A DNA stretch of 64,000 nucleotides from Planococcus antarcticus DSM 14505 (GTDB lineage Bacteria; Bacillota; Bacilli; Bacillales_A; Planococcaceae), in NCBI RefSeq assembly GCF_001687565.2, contig NZ_CP016534.2, positions 1,182,501 to 1,246,500 on the forward strand, written 5' to 3'. Position 1 is the first letter of the stretch. Each line of letters starts with the position of its first letter. Below the pieces are notes generated by a model. It was not told where the DNA came from. It made no database searches and saw only the letters and a program-made list of their open reading frames with translations. The position numbers and the translations under genes are program-made. Shown one piece after another: positions 38,873 to 48,052 of this stretch.

Positions 38873-38950
38873 GTGTAACATCTGAGTTGAAAAGCAACTC
38901 AACCTAAAATACAACTCACCTAAGCAAGTAAAAAATAGGAGGAATACAAC

Positions 38951-40732
38951 ATGGAACAAGCAAAAACATTGATCAAAGGCGGAAGCTTTTTAATTGAAGA
39001 TGCAGACCTGTCACGTGTGTTCACACCCGAAGACTTTACAGAAGAGCAAAAAATGATCGCAAAATCAACTGAGGATTACGTCAACAATGAAGTAATGCCA
39101 GTAGTTGAGAAACTAGAAAACCATGAATTTGAACATTCTGTCCGACTGTTGAAAACAGCTGGGGAACTTGGGCTTCTCGGTGCTGACGTGCCGGAACAAT
39201 ACGGCGGTCTTGGATTGGATAAAATCGCTTCTGCGTTAATTGCTGAAAAAATGTCGAAAGCAGGTGGCTTCTCAATCACTCACGGAGCCCACGTAGGAAT
39301 TGGTTCATTGCCAATCGTTCTGTTCGGTAATGAAGAACAAAAACAAAGTTATTTGCCACGTCTAGCGACTGGTGAAATGATCGCGGCATACGCCTTAACA
39401 GAGCCGAGTTCAGGGTCTGACGCATTGGGTGCGAAAACAGTTGCCAAACTGAACGAAGCAGGAACGCACTACGTATTGAACGGTGAAAAACAATGGATCA
39501 CCAATGCCGGTTTTGCTGATGTTTTCATTGTTTATGCAAAAATTGATGGTGACAAGTTCTCGGCCTTTATTGTAGAACGTGAATTCCCTGGCGTTTCTGT
39601 CGGACCAGAAGAAAAGAAAATGGGCATTAAATCATCTTCTACACGGACATTGGTCTTGCAAGACGCTGAAGTTCCTGTTGAGAACTTGCTGGGTGAAGCA
39701 GGACGTGGACATATTATCGCGTTCAATATTCTCAACATCGGGCGCTACAAATTGGGAGTGGGCACGATTGGTGCTTCTAAACGTGCAATGGAATTGACAA
39801 TTCCTTATACAAACCAACGTCAGCAGTTTAAAACGCCAATTTCGTCATTCAACTTAACACGCGAAAAACTGGCGACAATGGCTTCTAAATTGTATGCAGT
39901 TGAAAGCTCGGTTTATCGTACGGTTGGTCTTTTCGAAGACCGCATGAGCGGATTTACGGATGAGCAGCAGGCAGATGGTAAACTAGTAGCTGATTCAATT
40001 GCTGAATTTGCTGTAGAATGTTCGCTGAACAAATTCTTCGGTACGGAAACATTGGATTATATCGTAGACGAAGGTGTTCAATTACACGGCGGCTACGGCT
40101 TTATGCAAGAATACGAAATCGAGCGCATTTACCGCGATTCACGCATTAACCGTATTTTTGAAGGAACGAACGAAATCAACCGTTTACTCGTACCAGGAAC
40201 ATTATTGCGTAAAGCAATGAAAGGTGAATTGCCTCTACTAGAGCACGCTCAAAAGTTACAAGAAGAGTTATTGATGATGGTGCCAGAAGAAGTGGGCACA
40301 GAAGCGCTAGATCAAGAGAAATATTTAGTGAAAAATGCCAAGAAAATTGCATTGCTCGCAGCAGGGCTTGCAGCACAGACCTACGGTTCGAAACTGGAAG
40401 CGGAACAAGAAGTCCTTATCAACATCGCGGACATCGTCAGCAACGTCTTTGCAATGGAATCAGTCGTGTTGCGTACTGAAAAAGCGATTGCTGCTTCAGG
40501 AGAAGAAAAATCTAAGCAAAAACTTCTGTATACACAAATCTATTGCCAAGAAGCATTTGATCAAATCGAAAGAGATGCAAAAGAAACATTGATCGCTGCA
40601 ATCGAAGGCGATAACCAACGTATGATGCTATCTGCTTTACGCAAGTTGACTCGTTCGACGCCTTATAACGTGATAGCGAAAAAACGTGAAGCGGCTGTAA
40701 AGCTGGTCGATGTCGAGAAATACGTGGTTTAA
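38951..40732 (+). CDS. fadE: Acyl-CoA dehydrogenase FadE
   Basis: A 593-residue FAD enzyme. ALTEPSSGSDA and EKQWITNAGFADVF bind FAD and substrate. The C-terminal catalytic part reads ERIYRDSRINRIFEGTNEIN, where a Glu acts as base. A C-terminal extension of about 150 residues beyond the usual 380-residue core is normal for the YusJ/VLCAD-like group. It oxidises acyl-CoA to enoyl-CoA. AATAGGAGG lies before the ATG. The repeat-rich gap upstream may alter its dosage relative to fadN and fadA. Confidence 0.96.
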   Translation: MEQAKTLIKGGSFLIEDADLSRVFTPEDFTEEQKMIAKSTEDYVNNEVMPVVEKLENHEFEHSVRLLKTAGELGLLGADVPEQYGGLGLDKIASALIAEKMSKAGGFSITHGAHVGIGSLPIVLFGNEEQKQSYLPRLATGEMIAAYALTEPSSGSDALGAKTVAKLNEAGTHYVLNGEKQWITNAGFADVFIVYAKIDGDKFSAFIVEREFPGVSVGPEEKKMGIKSSSTRTLVLQDAEVPVENLLGEAGRGHIIAFNILNIGRYKLGVGTIGASKRAMELTIPYTNQRQQFKTPISSFNLTREKLATMASKLYAVESSVYRTVGLFEDRMSGFTDEQQADGKLVADSIAEFAVECSLNKFFGTETLDYIVDEGVQLHGGYGFMQEYEIERIYRDSRINRIFEGTNEINRLLVPGTLLRKAMKGELPLLEHAQKLQEELLMMVPEEVGTEALDQEKYLVKNAKKIALLAAGLAAQTYGSKLEAEQEVLINIADIVSNVFAMESVVLRTEKAIAASGEEKSKQKLLYTQIYCQEAFDQIERDAKETLIAAIEGDNQRMMLSALRKLTRSTPYNVIAKKREAAVKLVDVEKYVV

Positions 40733-40748
40733 TGAGCGATAAAATTCT

Positions 40749-40786
40749 GGCAACCCCGAGCTCGCTGGGTTGCCTATTTTTTTATT
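40749..40786 (+). terminator. Terminator of the fad operon
   Basis: GGCAACCC / GGGTTGCC over a ten-base loop, then TATTTTTTT. Confidence 0.85.
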
Positions 40787-40839
40787 CGTCGACCGACTGT
40801 CTTCTTTTTGGTAAGCTTGAAAAAAAGGGAGGTTCTAAA

Positions 40840-41193
40840 TTGATTACCTATTATGCATATCCAAAATGTATGACTTGCCGAAAAGCAAAAAGTTGGCTAG
40901 AACAAAATAACGTGGAATATAATGAAGTTCACATTGCGGACAACCCACCGACCAAAGAGCAATTAACTCAAATCCATCAAGTAAGCGGTTTGGAATTGAA
41001 GAAACTTTTCAATACTAGTGGATTGGTTTATCGTTCACTAAGCCTAAAAGACAAGTTGTCGGATATGACAGAAGAACAGCAATTAGAGCTGCTGGCTTCA
41101 AATGGCATGCTGATTAAGCGGCCATTGGCATGGAATGGCGAAACCGTGACACTTGGCTTTAAAGAAGCAGAATATCAAAATAGCTGGTTGTAA
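40840..41193 (+). CDS. ArsC/Spx-family protein (YusI-like)
   Basis: A 117-residue thioredoxin-fold protein. I choose TTG 40840, after GGGAGG, because the frame upstream crosses the fad terminator. YPKCMTCRKAK holds the Cys pair, KEQLTQIH and LKRPL-type blocks (LIKRPLAWNGETVTLGF) follow the ArsC/Spx plan. It resembles YusI of B. subtilis in length and place (after fadE, before gcvH). Whether it reduces arsenate or contacts RNA polymerase like Spx is not shown. Confidence 0.88.
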   Translation: MITYYAYPKCMTCRKAKSWLEQNNVEYNEVHIADNPPTKEQLTQIHQVSGLELKKLFNTSGLVYRSLSLKDKLSDMTEEQQLELLASNGMLIKRPLAWNGETVTLGFKEAEYQNSWL

Positions 41194-41273
41194 GCGGTCG
41201 GCGCCATCTTGTATTTCACAGCTTTTTATGTCAAACTGAACTTGAATAGACTACATAATTTGGAGGGGTCAAG

Positions 41274-41654
41274 ATGAGCACACCAGCAGAACTTCGTTAT
41301 TCAAAAGAACATGAATGGGTTAAAACCGAAGATGGCAATGCACGTATCGGAATTACTCATTTCGCACAGGCAGAACTAGGGGATATCGTTTTTGTTGAAC
41401 TTCCACAAGTTGGAGATGAACTGAAAAAAGACCAGCCTTTTGGCAGCGTGGAATCTGTTAAAACAGTTTCGGAATTGTATGCGCCACTCAGCGGAAAAGT
41501 GATAGAAGTCAACTCGGAGCTTGAAGACAGTCCAGAATTTGTGAATGAGTCCCCTTATGAGCAGGCTTGGATGGTTGTTATTGAAGCCCCTTCTGAAGAA
41601 GAAGTCAATGAACTGATGACAGCAGATCAATACAAAGAGATGACCAACGAGTAA
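41274..41654 (+). CDS. gcvH: Glycine cleavage system H protein
   Basis: A 126-residue lipoyl carrier. Lys63 in [16 protein letters not shown] is the lipoylation site, and YSKEHEWVK opens the fold. Besides shuttling the aminomethyl group in glycine cleavage, GcvH is the first octanoate/lipoate acceptor in Bacillus, from which other complexes are modified; lipA is at 61793. The T and P proteins are not in this window. GGAGGGG precedes the ATG. Confidence 0.97.
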   Translation: MSTPAELRYSKEHEWVKTEDGNARIGITHFAQAELGDIVFVELPQVGDELKKDQPFGSVESVKTVSELYAPLSGKVIEVNSELEDSPEFVNESPYEQAWMVVIEAPSEEEVNELMTADQYKEMTNE

Positions 41655-41660
41655 TCCCTG

Positions 41661-41690
41661 GAAAGCGCCTGTGTTTTGGCGCTTTTTTTT
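41661..41690 (+). terminator. Terminator of gcvH
   Basis: AAAGCGCC / GGCGCTTT with a seven- to eight-base loop, then TTTTT. Confidence 0.88.
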
Positions 41691-42029
41691 ATTGCCGGCT
41701 AGCAGTATGCAGAGGGTTCTTTTGTATGCGGTCTTGCTAAACAACGGCTGCAATGCTTGGACAAGTCGTAAAAATGGACTATGAGCTTTTTCACTGGTAT
41801 TTTTAAAGTAAATAGGGTGAGCTACTAATTTGTGAAGAACGATTCCGCCAAAGATATTCTACAAACTAGCTGACTTTGTCGTTTACGTTGCTCATTTGGA
41901 GTCTCCACGGATTTATTATTCAAAGACGCTTAAAAAAGAGCATTAGACTATGGAAAACCAATTACTCCAGCATCGTTTGCCTGAGGCGATATCTTCTTTC
42001 TAAATTCTATATTCGATGGGGTGAGTGTT
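41691..42029. other. Gene-poor gap between gcvH and the Toprim gene
   Basis: About 340 bases with no supported gene. Short open frames here lack ribosome sites and family resemblance. In Bacillus a small gene (yusG) lies at this point; I cannot find a readable remnant of it. A weak GGGGTG ribosome site at the end serves the next gene. Confidence 0.4.
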
Positions 42030-42368
42030 TTGGGAAAAGTGATTGTTGTGGAAGGCATCAGCGATAAGTCGAGAATTGCGCCACTCATTGCAGAACCCGT
42101 GACGATTCTTTGCACAAATGGTACAGTAAGTGCAACTAGACTTGAGGAATTATTGTTGCCGTATGAAAGTCAGGACATTATCATATTGGTGGATGCCGAT
42201 TCTTCGGGAGAAAAGTTGCGGAAGTTGGTCAAACGCGAATTTCCTGAAGCCCGTCATTTTTACATCAACCGGAACTATAAGGAAGTCGCGGCAACGCCGC
42301 TTCGGATACTGATGGATGTGCTCATCACAGCGAATGTCCAGGTCAAAAAGCTATTGATAGAGGGATGA
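42030..42368 (+). CDS. Toprim-domain protein (YusF-like)
   Basis: A 112-residue single Toprim domain: VIVVEGISDKSRIA gives the catalytic Glu and ILVDADSSGEKLRK the DxD motif, the same fold as RNase M5 and topoisomerase primase domains. The start is TTG 42030 with GGGGTG upstream; GTG 42021 is the alternative. Activity is not established; a nucleic acid cutting or nicking role follows from the fold. It is coupled to the next gene. Confidence 0.85.
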   Translation: MGKVIVVEGISDKSRIAPLIAEPVTILCTNGTVSATRLEELLLPYESQDIIILVDADSSGEKLRKLVKREFPEARHFYINRNYKEVAATPLRILMDVLITANVQVKKLLIEG

Positions 42369-42373
42369 AGAAG

Positions 42374-42700
42374 ATGAAGGAATGGACGCATAAAGAATGG
42401 ATCAAAGAAAAAAATACTAATCACATCACAGCGTTTTACCTATACGCGCCAATGTGCGGAACTTGCCAGGTTGCTGCGAGGATGTTATCGGTCGTCATGG
42501 AATTATTGCCAAATCTACAGATTGGCAAAGCAAACTTGAACTACATTCAGGAAATTGCGGACCTTTATGAAGTGGAGAGTGTACCATGCTTGCTAATAAC
42601 GGAGGATGGGATATTGAAGGAAAAGATTTATGCTTTCCATTCAGTTCCTTATTTGTATGACAAGTTAAAATCTGTTGACGAATACAGCCGGTCATGGTAA
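42374..42700 (+). CDS. Thioredoxin-like protein (YusE-like)
   Basis: A 108-residue thioredoxin fold with YAPMCGTCQVA (Cys pair) and ESVPCLLI in place of the usual VPT cis-proline segment. I prefer ATG 42374, nine bases after GAGGG; ATG 42365 abuts that site. It overlaps or abuts the Toprim gene as in Bacillus yusF-yusE. No signal peptide, so cytoplasmic; the partner is unknown. Confidence 0.85.
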   Translation: MKEWTHKEWIKEKNTNHITAFYLYAPMCGTCQVAARMLSVVMELLPNLQIGKANLNYIQEIADLYEVESVPCLLITEDGILKEKIYAFHSVPYLYDKLKSVDEYSRSW

Positions 42701-42784
42701 ATTAGTTTTCTGATAAAAAAATGTAAGCGACCATCTAAAGTCGAGAAAGTATACTTTTTATGCTCTCCAACAATTTCATATCGA

Positions 42785-42895
42785 AACTCTTATTAAGAGT
42801 GGTGGAGGGAAGTGCCCTATGAAGCCCGGCAACCGTCATGAAAATGAAATGGTGCCAAATCACACAGAGCGAAAGCTTTGGAAGATGAGAGATTG
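42785..42895 (+). ncRNA. SAM riboswitch (S-box)
   Basis: CTCTTATTAAGAGTGGTGGA, GGGAAGTGCCCTATGAAGCC, CGGCAACC and the closing GATGAGAG match the S-box core in order, including the P1 helix. Binding of S-adenosylmethionine should favour the terminator that follows and so shut off metNPQ when methionine is plentiful. Confidence 0.95.
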
Positions 42896-42916
42896 GTTTC
42901 CGTATACTATACGTTT

Positions 42917-42951
42917 GCCCTTCTGCTCAGTTATGCGCGGAAGGGTTTTTT
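42917..42951 (+). terminator. S-box-controlled terminator
   Basis: CCCTTC-TGC pairs with GCG-GGAAGGG, then TTTTTTA, just before metN. Confidence 0.85.
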
Positions 42952-42979
42952 ATTTCTAAAATTTAGGGGTGTTCATGGA

Positions 42980-44005
42980 ATGATTGAATTGAAAAAAGTG
43001 ACGAAAAAATTCGATGCGGGAAAAACGGTTCTGACGGCCGTTGACCAGGTCGACCTATCCATCTCCGCTGGTGAAGTATTCGGCATCATCGGATACAGTG
43101 GAGCCGGTAAAAGTACGTTGATCCGACTGTTGAACGGATTAGAAAAACCGACTTCAGGAACGGTGGAAATCAATGAACAGACGATTACAGCGATCAAAGG
43201 CGGAGAATTGCGCAAAGCCCGCCAGAAGGTCAGCATGATTTTCCAGCATTTTAATTTGTTGTGGTCCCGTACGGTAAAAGAGAATATCGAGTTTCCGCTT
43301 GAGATTGCTGGTGTGGCAAAAGCGCAACGGGGCAAACGGGTTCAGGAACTGATTGAACTGGTTGGTTTAACAGACCGTGAAAATGCTTATCCATCCGAGC
43401 TTTCAGGTGGACAGAAACAGCGCGTTGGTATTGCCCGAGCACTGGCAAACGATCCCGAAGTGTTGTTATGTGACGAAGCGACATCTGCGCTCGATCCGGA
43501 AACAACAGATGCCATTCTTGATTTGCTAGTCGATATCAACAAACGATTGGGATTGACAATTGTTTTGATAACCCATGAAATGCATGTCATCCGGAAAATC
43601 TGTCACCGTGTGGCAGTGATGGAAGGTGGCCGAGTTGTTGAAATGGGCGACGTCTTGAATGTTTTCCAATCGCCGAAAGAGAAAATCACCAAACGTTTTG
43701 TTGCCCAGGTGACCGATACAGGAGATTCGCAGGAAACCATCAAAAATCTGCGGGAATTGTATCCGACAGGTGAATTGGTAAAATTAGTTTTCGTTGGTGA
43801 TCAAACCGAACAGCCGATTCTAACGAAATTGATCCGCAGCCATTCTACGGAAGTCAATATAGTCCAAGGCAATATTTCACACACACAGCGAGGCGCGTAC
43901 GGAACCTTGATCTTGCAGCTCAAGGGTTCTCCAGCAGAGATTGAAGAAGCACTGACATTTCTTCGCTCAGAAGATATTCAGGCGGAGGTGATTCACAATG
44001 ATTGA
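42980..44005 (+). CDS. metN: Methionine ABC transporter ATP-binding protein
   Basis: A 341-residue ATPase from ATG 42980 (AGGGGTG upstream). IGYSGAGKSTLIR is Walker A, SELSGGQKQRVGIARALA the signature, and VLLCDEATSALDP Walker B. Residues from about 265 on form the NIL domain that senses internal methionine and gives trans-inhibition. The frame extends 34 codons upstream through the riboswitch terminator and should not be used. It overlaps the permease by eight bases. Confidence 0.96.
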   Translation: MIELKKVTKKFDAGKTVLTAVDQVDLSISAGEVFGIIGYSGAGKSTLIRLLNGLEKPTSGTVEINEQTITAIKGGELRKARQKVSMIFQHFNLLWSRTVKENIEFPLEIAGVAKAQRGKRVQELIELVGLTDRENAYPSELSGGQKQRVGIARALANDPEVLLCDEATSALDPETTDAILDLLVDINKRLGLTIVLITHEMHVIRKICHRVAVMEGGRVVEMGDVLNVFQSPKEKITKRFVAQVTDTGDSQETIKNLRELYPTGELVKLVFVGDQTEQPILTKLIRSHSTEVNIVQGNISHTQRGAYGTLILQLKGSPAEIEEALTFLRSEDIQAEVIHND

Positions 44006-44666
44006 TTCTTTATTCCCGAATGTAGATTGGGACAGCATGTGGGAGGCCACTCTTGAAACACTGTATATGACGGCATTGTCGACATTATTTACATTTATTA
44101 TTGGTCTAGCCCTCGGAATTTTATTGTTTTTGACAGCGCCCAAACAATTATGGGCAAACAAAGTGGTCAATTGGCTAACGGGAGCATTCGTTAATATTTT
44201 CCGGTCGATTCCCTTTATTATCCTGATTATTTTATTGATTCCTTTTACTTTGTTCCTAATGGGTTCAATTCGTGGACCCAACGCGGCTTTGCCAGCATTA
44301 ATCATCGGATCAGCTCCTTTTTATGCGCGTATGGTACTGATTGCATTAAAGGAAATTGACAAAGGTGTCATTGAAGCAGCTCGTTCAATGGGCGCAACGA
44401 CTGGTACTATCATTTGGAAGGTGCTGTTGCCCGAATCGAAACCGGCACTGATTTCCGGGATTACGGTCACGGCTATTGCATTGGTCGGCTATACGGCCAT
44501 GGCAGGCATCATAGGTGCGGGCGGCCTTGGAACGTTGGCTTTCCTAGACGGATTTCAGCGTAGCCGTGAAGATGTCACTTTGATGGCGACGATTTTAATC
44601 CTAATTATTGTCTTTATCATTCAATACATTGGCGATTTAGTAACAATAAAAGCTGATAAACGGTAA
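43998..44666 (+). CDS. metP: Methionine ABC transporter permease
   Basis: A 222-residue permease with five or six membrane helices. The EAA loop IEAARSMGATTGTIIWKV marks an ABC permease and contacts MetN. It makes the channel for D- and L-methionine as a dimer. Overlap with metN and the metQ gene 51 bases downstream support one transcript under the S-box. Confidence 0.95.
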   Translation: MIDSLFPNVDWDSMWEATLETLYMTALSTLFTFIIGLALGILLFLTAPKQLWANKVVNWLTGAFVNIFRSIPFIILIILLIPFTLFLMGSIRGPNAALPALIIGSAPFYARMVLIALKEIDKGVIEAARSMGATTGTIIWKVLLPESKPALISGITVTAIALVGYTAMAGIIGAGGLGTLAFLDGFQRSREDVTLMATILILIIVFIIQYIGDLVTIKADKR

Positions 44667-44717
44667 TAGCGGAATTTCCGTGAATATATAAAACACAACA
44701 AAAGGGAGAGATTCAAC

Positions 44718-45530
44718 ATGAAGAAATTTGTAGCAGGAACAGCATTAACAGCATTGGTACTCGCAGGATGCGGAAATGGCGGAGCAAGTGAAGAAGAGTC
44801 GAACACATTAAGCGTAGGTGCTTCGAACGTGCCCCATGCTGAAATTTTAGAGCAAGCACAACCAATTCTTGAAGAACAAGGCATTGAACTTGAAATCGAA
44901 ACCTACCAGGATTATATCCTGCCAAATGAAGATTTGGAGTCGGGTGAAATCGACGCAAACTATTTCCAACACATTCCTTATCTGGCATCACAGGTTGCAG
45001 ATCATGGCTATGAATTCGAAAACGCCGGTGGCATTCATATTGAACCAATCGGTGTTTACTCTCAGGACTATGCTTCTCTTGACGAACTTCCGGAAGGCGG
45101 AACGATTTTGATGAGCAATTCAATAGCTGATCATGGCCGTATTTTATCATTGCTTGAAGCTGAGGGCTTGATTACTTTGGCAGAAGGCGTAGATAAGACA
45201 ACTGCTGAAGTGAGTGATGTTGTTGAAAATCCGAAAAACTTGCAGTTTGAAGCAGATTACGAAGCAGCACTGCTAGTTCAACTGTATGAATCAGGTGAAG
45301 GTGATGCAGTCTTGATCAACTCAAACTATGCAATTGATGCAGGAATCAATCCAATGGAAGATTCAATCGCATTGGAATCATCTGATTCACCTTACGTAAA
45401 CATTATCGCTGTACGTGCAGGCGATGAAGACAATGAAAATATTAAAGCGTTGGTGGAAGTATTAAAATCTCAGGAAATCCAAGATTTCATGTTGAAAGAA
45501 TGGGGCGGCTCAGTGGTACCAGTAGATTGA
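44718..45530 (+). CDS. metQ: Methionine-binding lipoprotein
   Basis: A 270-residue NlpA/MetQ-type substrate-binding protein. The signal peptide ends in the lipobox LAGC (Cys17). VGASNVPHAEIL, NYFQHIPYL and PNDxxN-like NSIADHGRILSLLE segments line the methionine pocket in the family. It is anchored outside the membrane and feeds MetNP. AAAGGGAGAG precedes it, and a terminator follows directly. Confidence 0.96.
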   Translation: MKKFVAGTALTALVLAGCGNGGASEEESNTLSVGASNVPHAEILEQAQPILEEQGIELEIETYQDYILPNEDLESGEIDANYFQHIPYLASQVADHGYEFENAGGIHIEPIGVYSQDYASLDELPEGGTILMSNSIADHGRILSLLEAEGLITLAEGVDKTTAEVSDVVENPKNLQFEADYEAALLVQLYESGEGDAVLINSNYAIDAGINPMEDSIALESSDSPYVNIIAVRAGDEDNENIKALVEVLKSQEIQDFMLKEWGGSVVPVD

Positions 45531-45533
45531 TAT

Positions 45534-45562
45534 AAAAAAGCATCCTTATGGGGTGCTTTTTT
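45534..45562 (+). terminator. Terminator of metNPQ
   Basis: AAAAAGCATCC / GGGGTGCTTTTTT over TTAT. Confidence 0.9.
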
Positions 45563-45682
45563 ATTTTTTTCTAAATAATAAAAATATTTCGCGTTCTTTG
45601 GAATACCTTACATTTTGAGAAGGTCTGTGCTAATTTTGAATAATATATAATAAGCATTTGTTCATATGAGGGGGACATATTT

Positions 45683-46855
45683 ATGAAATTCAATTTTGGT
45701 TTATTGCCGCGGATCGTTGTGGCAATTGTTTTAGGGGTGCTAATTGGATTGGTTGCACCAGAAGCTTTGGTGAAGGTATTTGCGACATTCACGACGATTT
45801 TTGGTAATTTCCTAAACTTTGTTGTACCTTTGATAATTCTCGGATTTATTGCTCCAGGAATCGCCAAATTAGGAAAAGGCTCTGGTAAGCTCTTGGGTAT
45901 GGCCACTGGAGTCGCGTACGCTTCTACGGTTATAGCAGGGGTTTTAGCTTTTCTCGTTGCGACAGCTGTCTTGCCCAATTTTATGAAAGCAGGTTCTTTA
46001 AGCAGCATGGAAGATCCGGAACACGCTTTGGCAGCTTCCTTTATTGCACTTGAAATGCCGCCTGTTTTCGGCGTAATGTCTGCTTTGATACTGGCTTTCT
46101 TGCTGGGCATCGGGATGGCATCGACAGGAAGCAAGACCATGGCGTCGTTTTTTGATGAGTTCCAAGCGATTATTGAAAAGACGATTTCTTATGTCATCAT
46201 TCCTTTGTTGCCGTTCCATATCTTCGGTATTTTTGCCAATATGGCCTATGGCGGAGCGGTGTTTGAAATCTTATCATTATTCGCCATTGTCTTTGTGATG
46301 ATCATCATTCTTCACTGGACCATGCTTTTGCTTCAATACTCAGCAGCTGGGGCTTTGAAAGGAAGAAATCCTTTTGCAATCTTGAAAACAATGATGCCAG
46401 CTTATTTCACGGCACTTGGGACTCAGTCGTCAGCGGCAACAATCCCGGTCACTTTGCGCCAAGCTCGCAAATCCGGAGCCAATGAAAGGGTGGCGGACTT
46501 TACGGTTCCCTTGTTTGCGACTATCCATTTATCCGGCAGTACCATCACTCTGGTATCGTGTGCCATTGGTGTTGTACTGCTGACAGGCGGAGTGCCGACA
46601 TTCGGCAGCTTCTTCCCATTCATTTTAATGCTAGGTGTTACGATGATTGCTGCACCAGGAGTTCCTGGTGGGGCAGTCATGGCAGCGATTGGTTTGCTGA
46701 AAGTCATGCTAGGATTTGATCCAACAATGGTTGCCTTGATGATTGCACTTTATATGGCACAGGACAGTTTTGGTACTGCAGCAAATGTCACTGGGGACGG
46801 TGCTTTGGCGCATATTGTCGACCGTTTTACAAATGGCCAAAAAAGTTTAAAGTAG
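45683..46855 (+). CDS. Dicarboxylate/amino acid:cation symporter (DAACS family)
   Basis: A 390-residue secondary transporter with about eight membrane helices and two re-entrant hairpins. The hallmark serine-rich loop ALGTQSSAATIPVTLRQ and the later HLSGSTITLV and PGVPGGAVMAAI match the glutamate/dicarboxylate symporter plan. The substrate could be dicarboxylates, glutamate/aspartate, or serine/threonine. AGGGGG precedes the ATG. It occupies the place where B. subtilis has yurZ between the met and suf genes. Confidence 0.88.
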   Translation: MKFNFGLLPRIVVAIVLGVLIGLVAPEALVKVFATFTTIFGNFLNFVVPLIILGFIAPGIAKLGKGSGKLLGMATGVAYASTVIAGVLAFLVATAVLPNFMKAGSLSSMEDPEHALAASFIALEMPPVFGVMSALILAFLLGIGMASTGSKTMASFFDEFQAIIEKTISYVIIPLLPFHIFGIFANMAYGGAVFEILSLFAIVFVMIIILHWTMLLLQYSAAGALKGRNPFAILKTMMPAYFTALGTQSSAATIPVTLRQARKSGANERVADFTVPLFATIHLSGSTITLVSCAIGVVLLTGGVPTFGSFFPFILMLGVTMIAAPGVPGGAVMAAIGLLKVMLGFDPTMVALMIALYMAQDSFGTAANVTGDGALAHIVDRFTNGQKSLK

Positions 46856-46954
46856 TCGAATGATTCGAGCAATTATGGCTATTTGAATAGGTCTATTCTA
46901 TTGGTAATTTCTGTGCTATTATAACGAAGATATTACACAATAGGGGGAAACATC

Positions 46955-47479
46955 ATGAAGAAATTATGGGCAATCGGTTTAACAGCTGCAGTCTTACTAG
47001 CCGGCTGTGGAGAAGAGGAATCAGCTGAATCGAAAGAAACAACAGCAGGCGCTGAAGGTTCTGAAGACAGCAAAGAAGTGAAACAGGAACTGATGAAATT
47101 TTACATGTCTATTCCGAATACCATCAATGCAGTAGATGCTGACTTGAATGCATTCGAGATGAACCAAGCAGAAGACACGTTGCCAGAAGGCGAAGAGCTT
47201 CAAGCGATGAAAGCTGCAGCAATCGCTTCTGCTGAAGAAGCAGCGAACGCTGTCGAAACGGTGGAAATTCCAGCAGCATTAGAAGAGCAGCAAGAAAAGT
47301 TTGATACTGCTTTTGCAGCAATGATTGAATCATATGAAATGAAAGCTGAAGAATTGACGAAAGATGCATCTTTTGAAGCAGCTGACGAAAAATTCGGAGA
47401 AGCCGATGCAATATTAAATGAATTGCTTGTAGAGCAGGATTTAGCTGCTTCAAGCATTTACAATGAAGTTTCACAATAA
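46955..47479 (+). CDS. Putative lipoprotein, unknown function
   Basis: A 174-residue secreted lipoprotein with lipobox LLAGC (Cys19), a Ser/Glu-rich linker, then a mainly helical acidic domain (about 45-174) built of Ala/Glu-rich segments such as AAAIASAEEAANAVET. I do not recognise the family; the helical, Ala-rich make-up suggests a bundle or coiled coil on the outer face of the membrane. It has an extended -10 promoter (TGCTATTAT, 46914-46922), AGGGGG before the ATG, and its own terminator, so it is a single-gene unit. Confidence 0.75.
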   Translation: MKKLWAIGLTAAVLLAGCGEEESAESKETTAGAEGSEDSKEVKQELMKFYMSIPNTINAVDADLNAFEMNQAEDTLPEGEELQAMKAAAIASAEEAANAVETVEIPAALEEQQEKFDTAFAAMIESYEMKAEELTKDASFEAADEKFGEADAILNELLVEQDLAASSIYNEVSQ

Positions 47480-47484
47480 ATAAG

Positions 47485-47519
47485 AAAACCCCCTGACAAG
47501 AAAATGTCAGGGGGTTTTT
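47485..47519 (+). terminator. Terminator of the lipoprotein gene
   Basis: AAAACCCCCTGACA / TGTCAGGGGGTTTT over AGAAAA. Confidence 0.92.
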
Positions 47520-47651
47520 GATCCTAGCAGGAATATAAGGCGATAGTTCTATTTTCAGATTAATCCGTCTATTTATATGTTTATTTGATATTCCACGGGG
47601 TATAATAGTTAAAGTAATCTTCAAAACCCCAAAAATTGAAAGGAATGGTTC

Positions 47652-47842
47652 ATTATCGATTCGCAAGGAATTGAAAAGACGGAGAAATTGGAACAGGCGT
47701 TCAGAAACGCGCATGGTTTCGGAATTGACGAATATCAAAATGATCCTGATAAAATACTTGAAGTTGAACAGCGCCGTGAAAAGGATTATCAGCTAGGTCA
47801 AAAAGTAGCTAGCCAAATCGAACGGCAGATTCATCGAGACTA
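47652..47842 (+). CDS. Small orphan protein with apparent AUU start
   Basis: An open frame of about 61 codons starting IIDSQGIEKTEKLEQAF and ending ERQIHRD, charged and helical, which I do not recognise. TATAAT lies at 47601, AAAGGA at 47639-47644 is seven bases before ATT 47652, and a good terminator follows the stop. No ATG, GTG or TTG is in frame near the ribosome site; the first is TTG 47694, without one. An out-of-frame ATG at 47645 overlaps the ribosome site. The coding frame is supported by its transcription unit rather than by homology. Confidence 0.5.
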
Positions 47843-47858
47843 ATCATATAAAAATGGT

Positions 47859-47887
47859 ACCAGCATCTTTGGGTGCTGGTTTTTTAT
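47859..47887 (+). terminator. Terminator of the small orphan gene
   Basis: ACCAGCATC / GGTGCTGGT over TTTG, then TTTTTT. Confidence 0.88.
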
Positions 47888-48023
47888 TGAAATAAATTCT
47901 CAATTGAGAAGCTATTATTGAAAATCTGAAAGTATGACAGTTATCATATAGCGCTTTTAAAAATAAGAGAGAAATCCAGTATTCTAAAATGTTTTGCCGC
48001 AACTTTTTAGACAGTTTAATGAT

Positions 48024-48052
48024 TTGCTAGTAAGGTGAATATGAGTTAAGAT
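48024..48052 (+). promoter_or_regulatory. Promoter of the suf operon
   Basis: TTGCTA (48024-48029), 17 bases, TAAGAT (48047-48052), giving a leader of about 55 bases with no clear regulator site. Confidence 0.65.

Noticed and set aside
41876..42067. 63-codon open frame in the gap before the Toprim gene
   Set aside because: No ribosome site, overlaps the real Toprim start in another frame, and the translation has no recognisable pattern.
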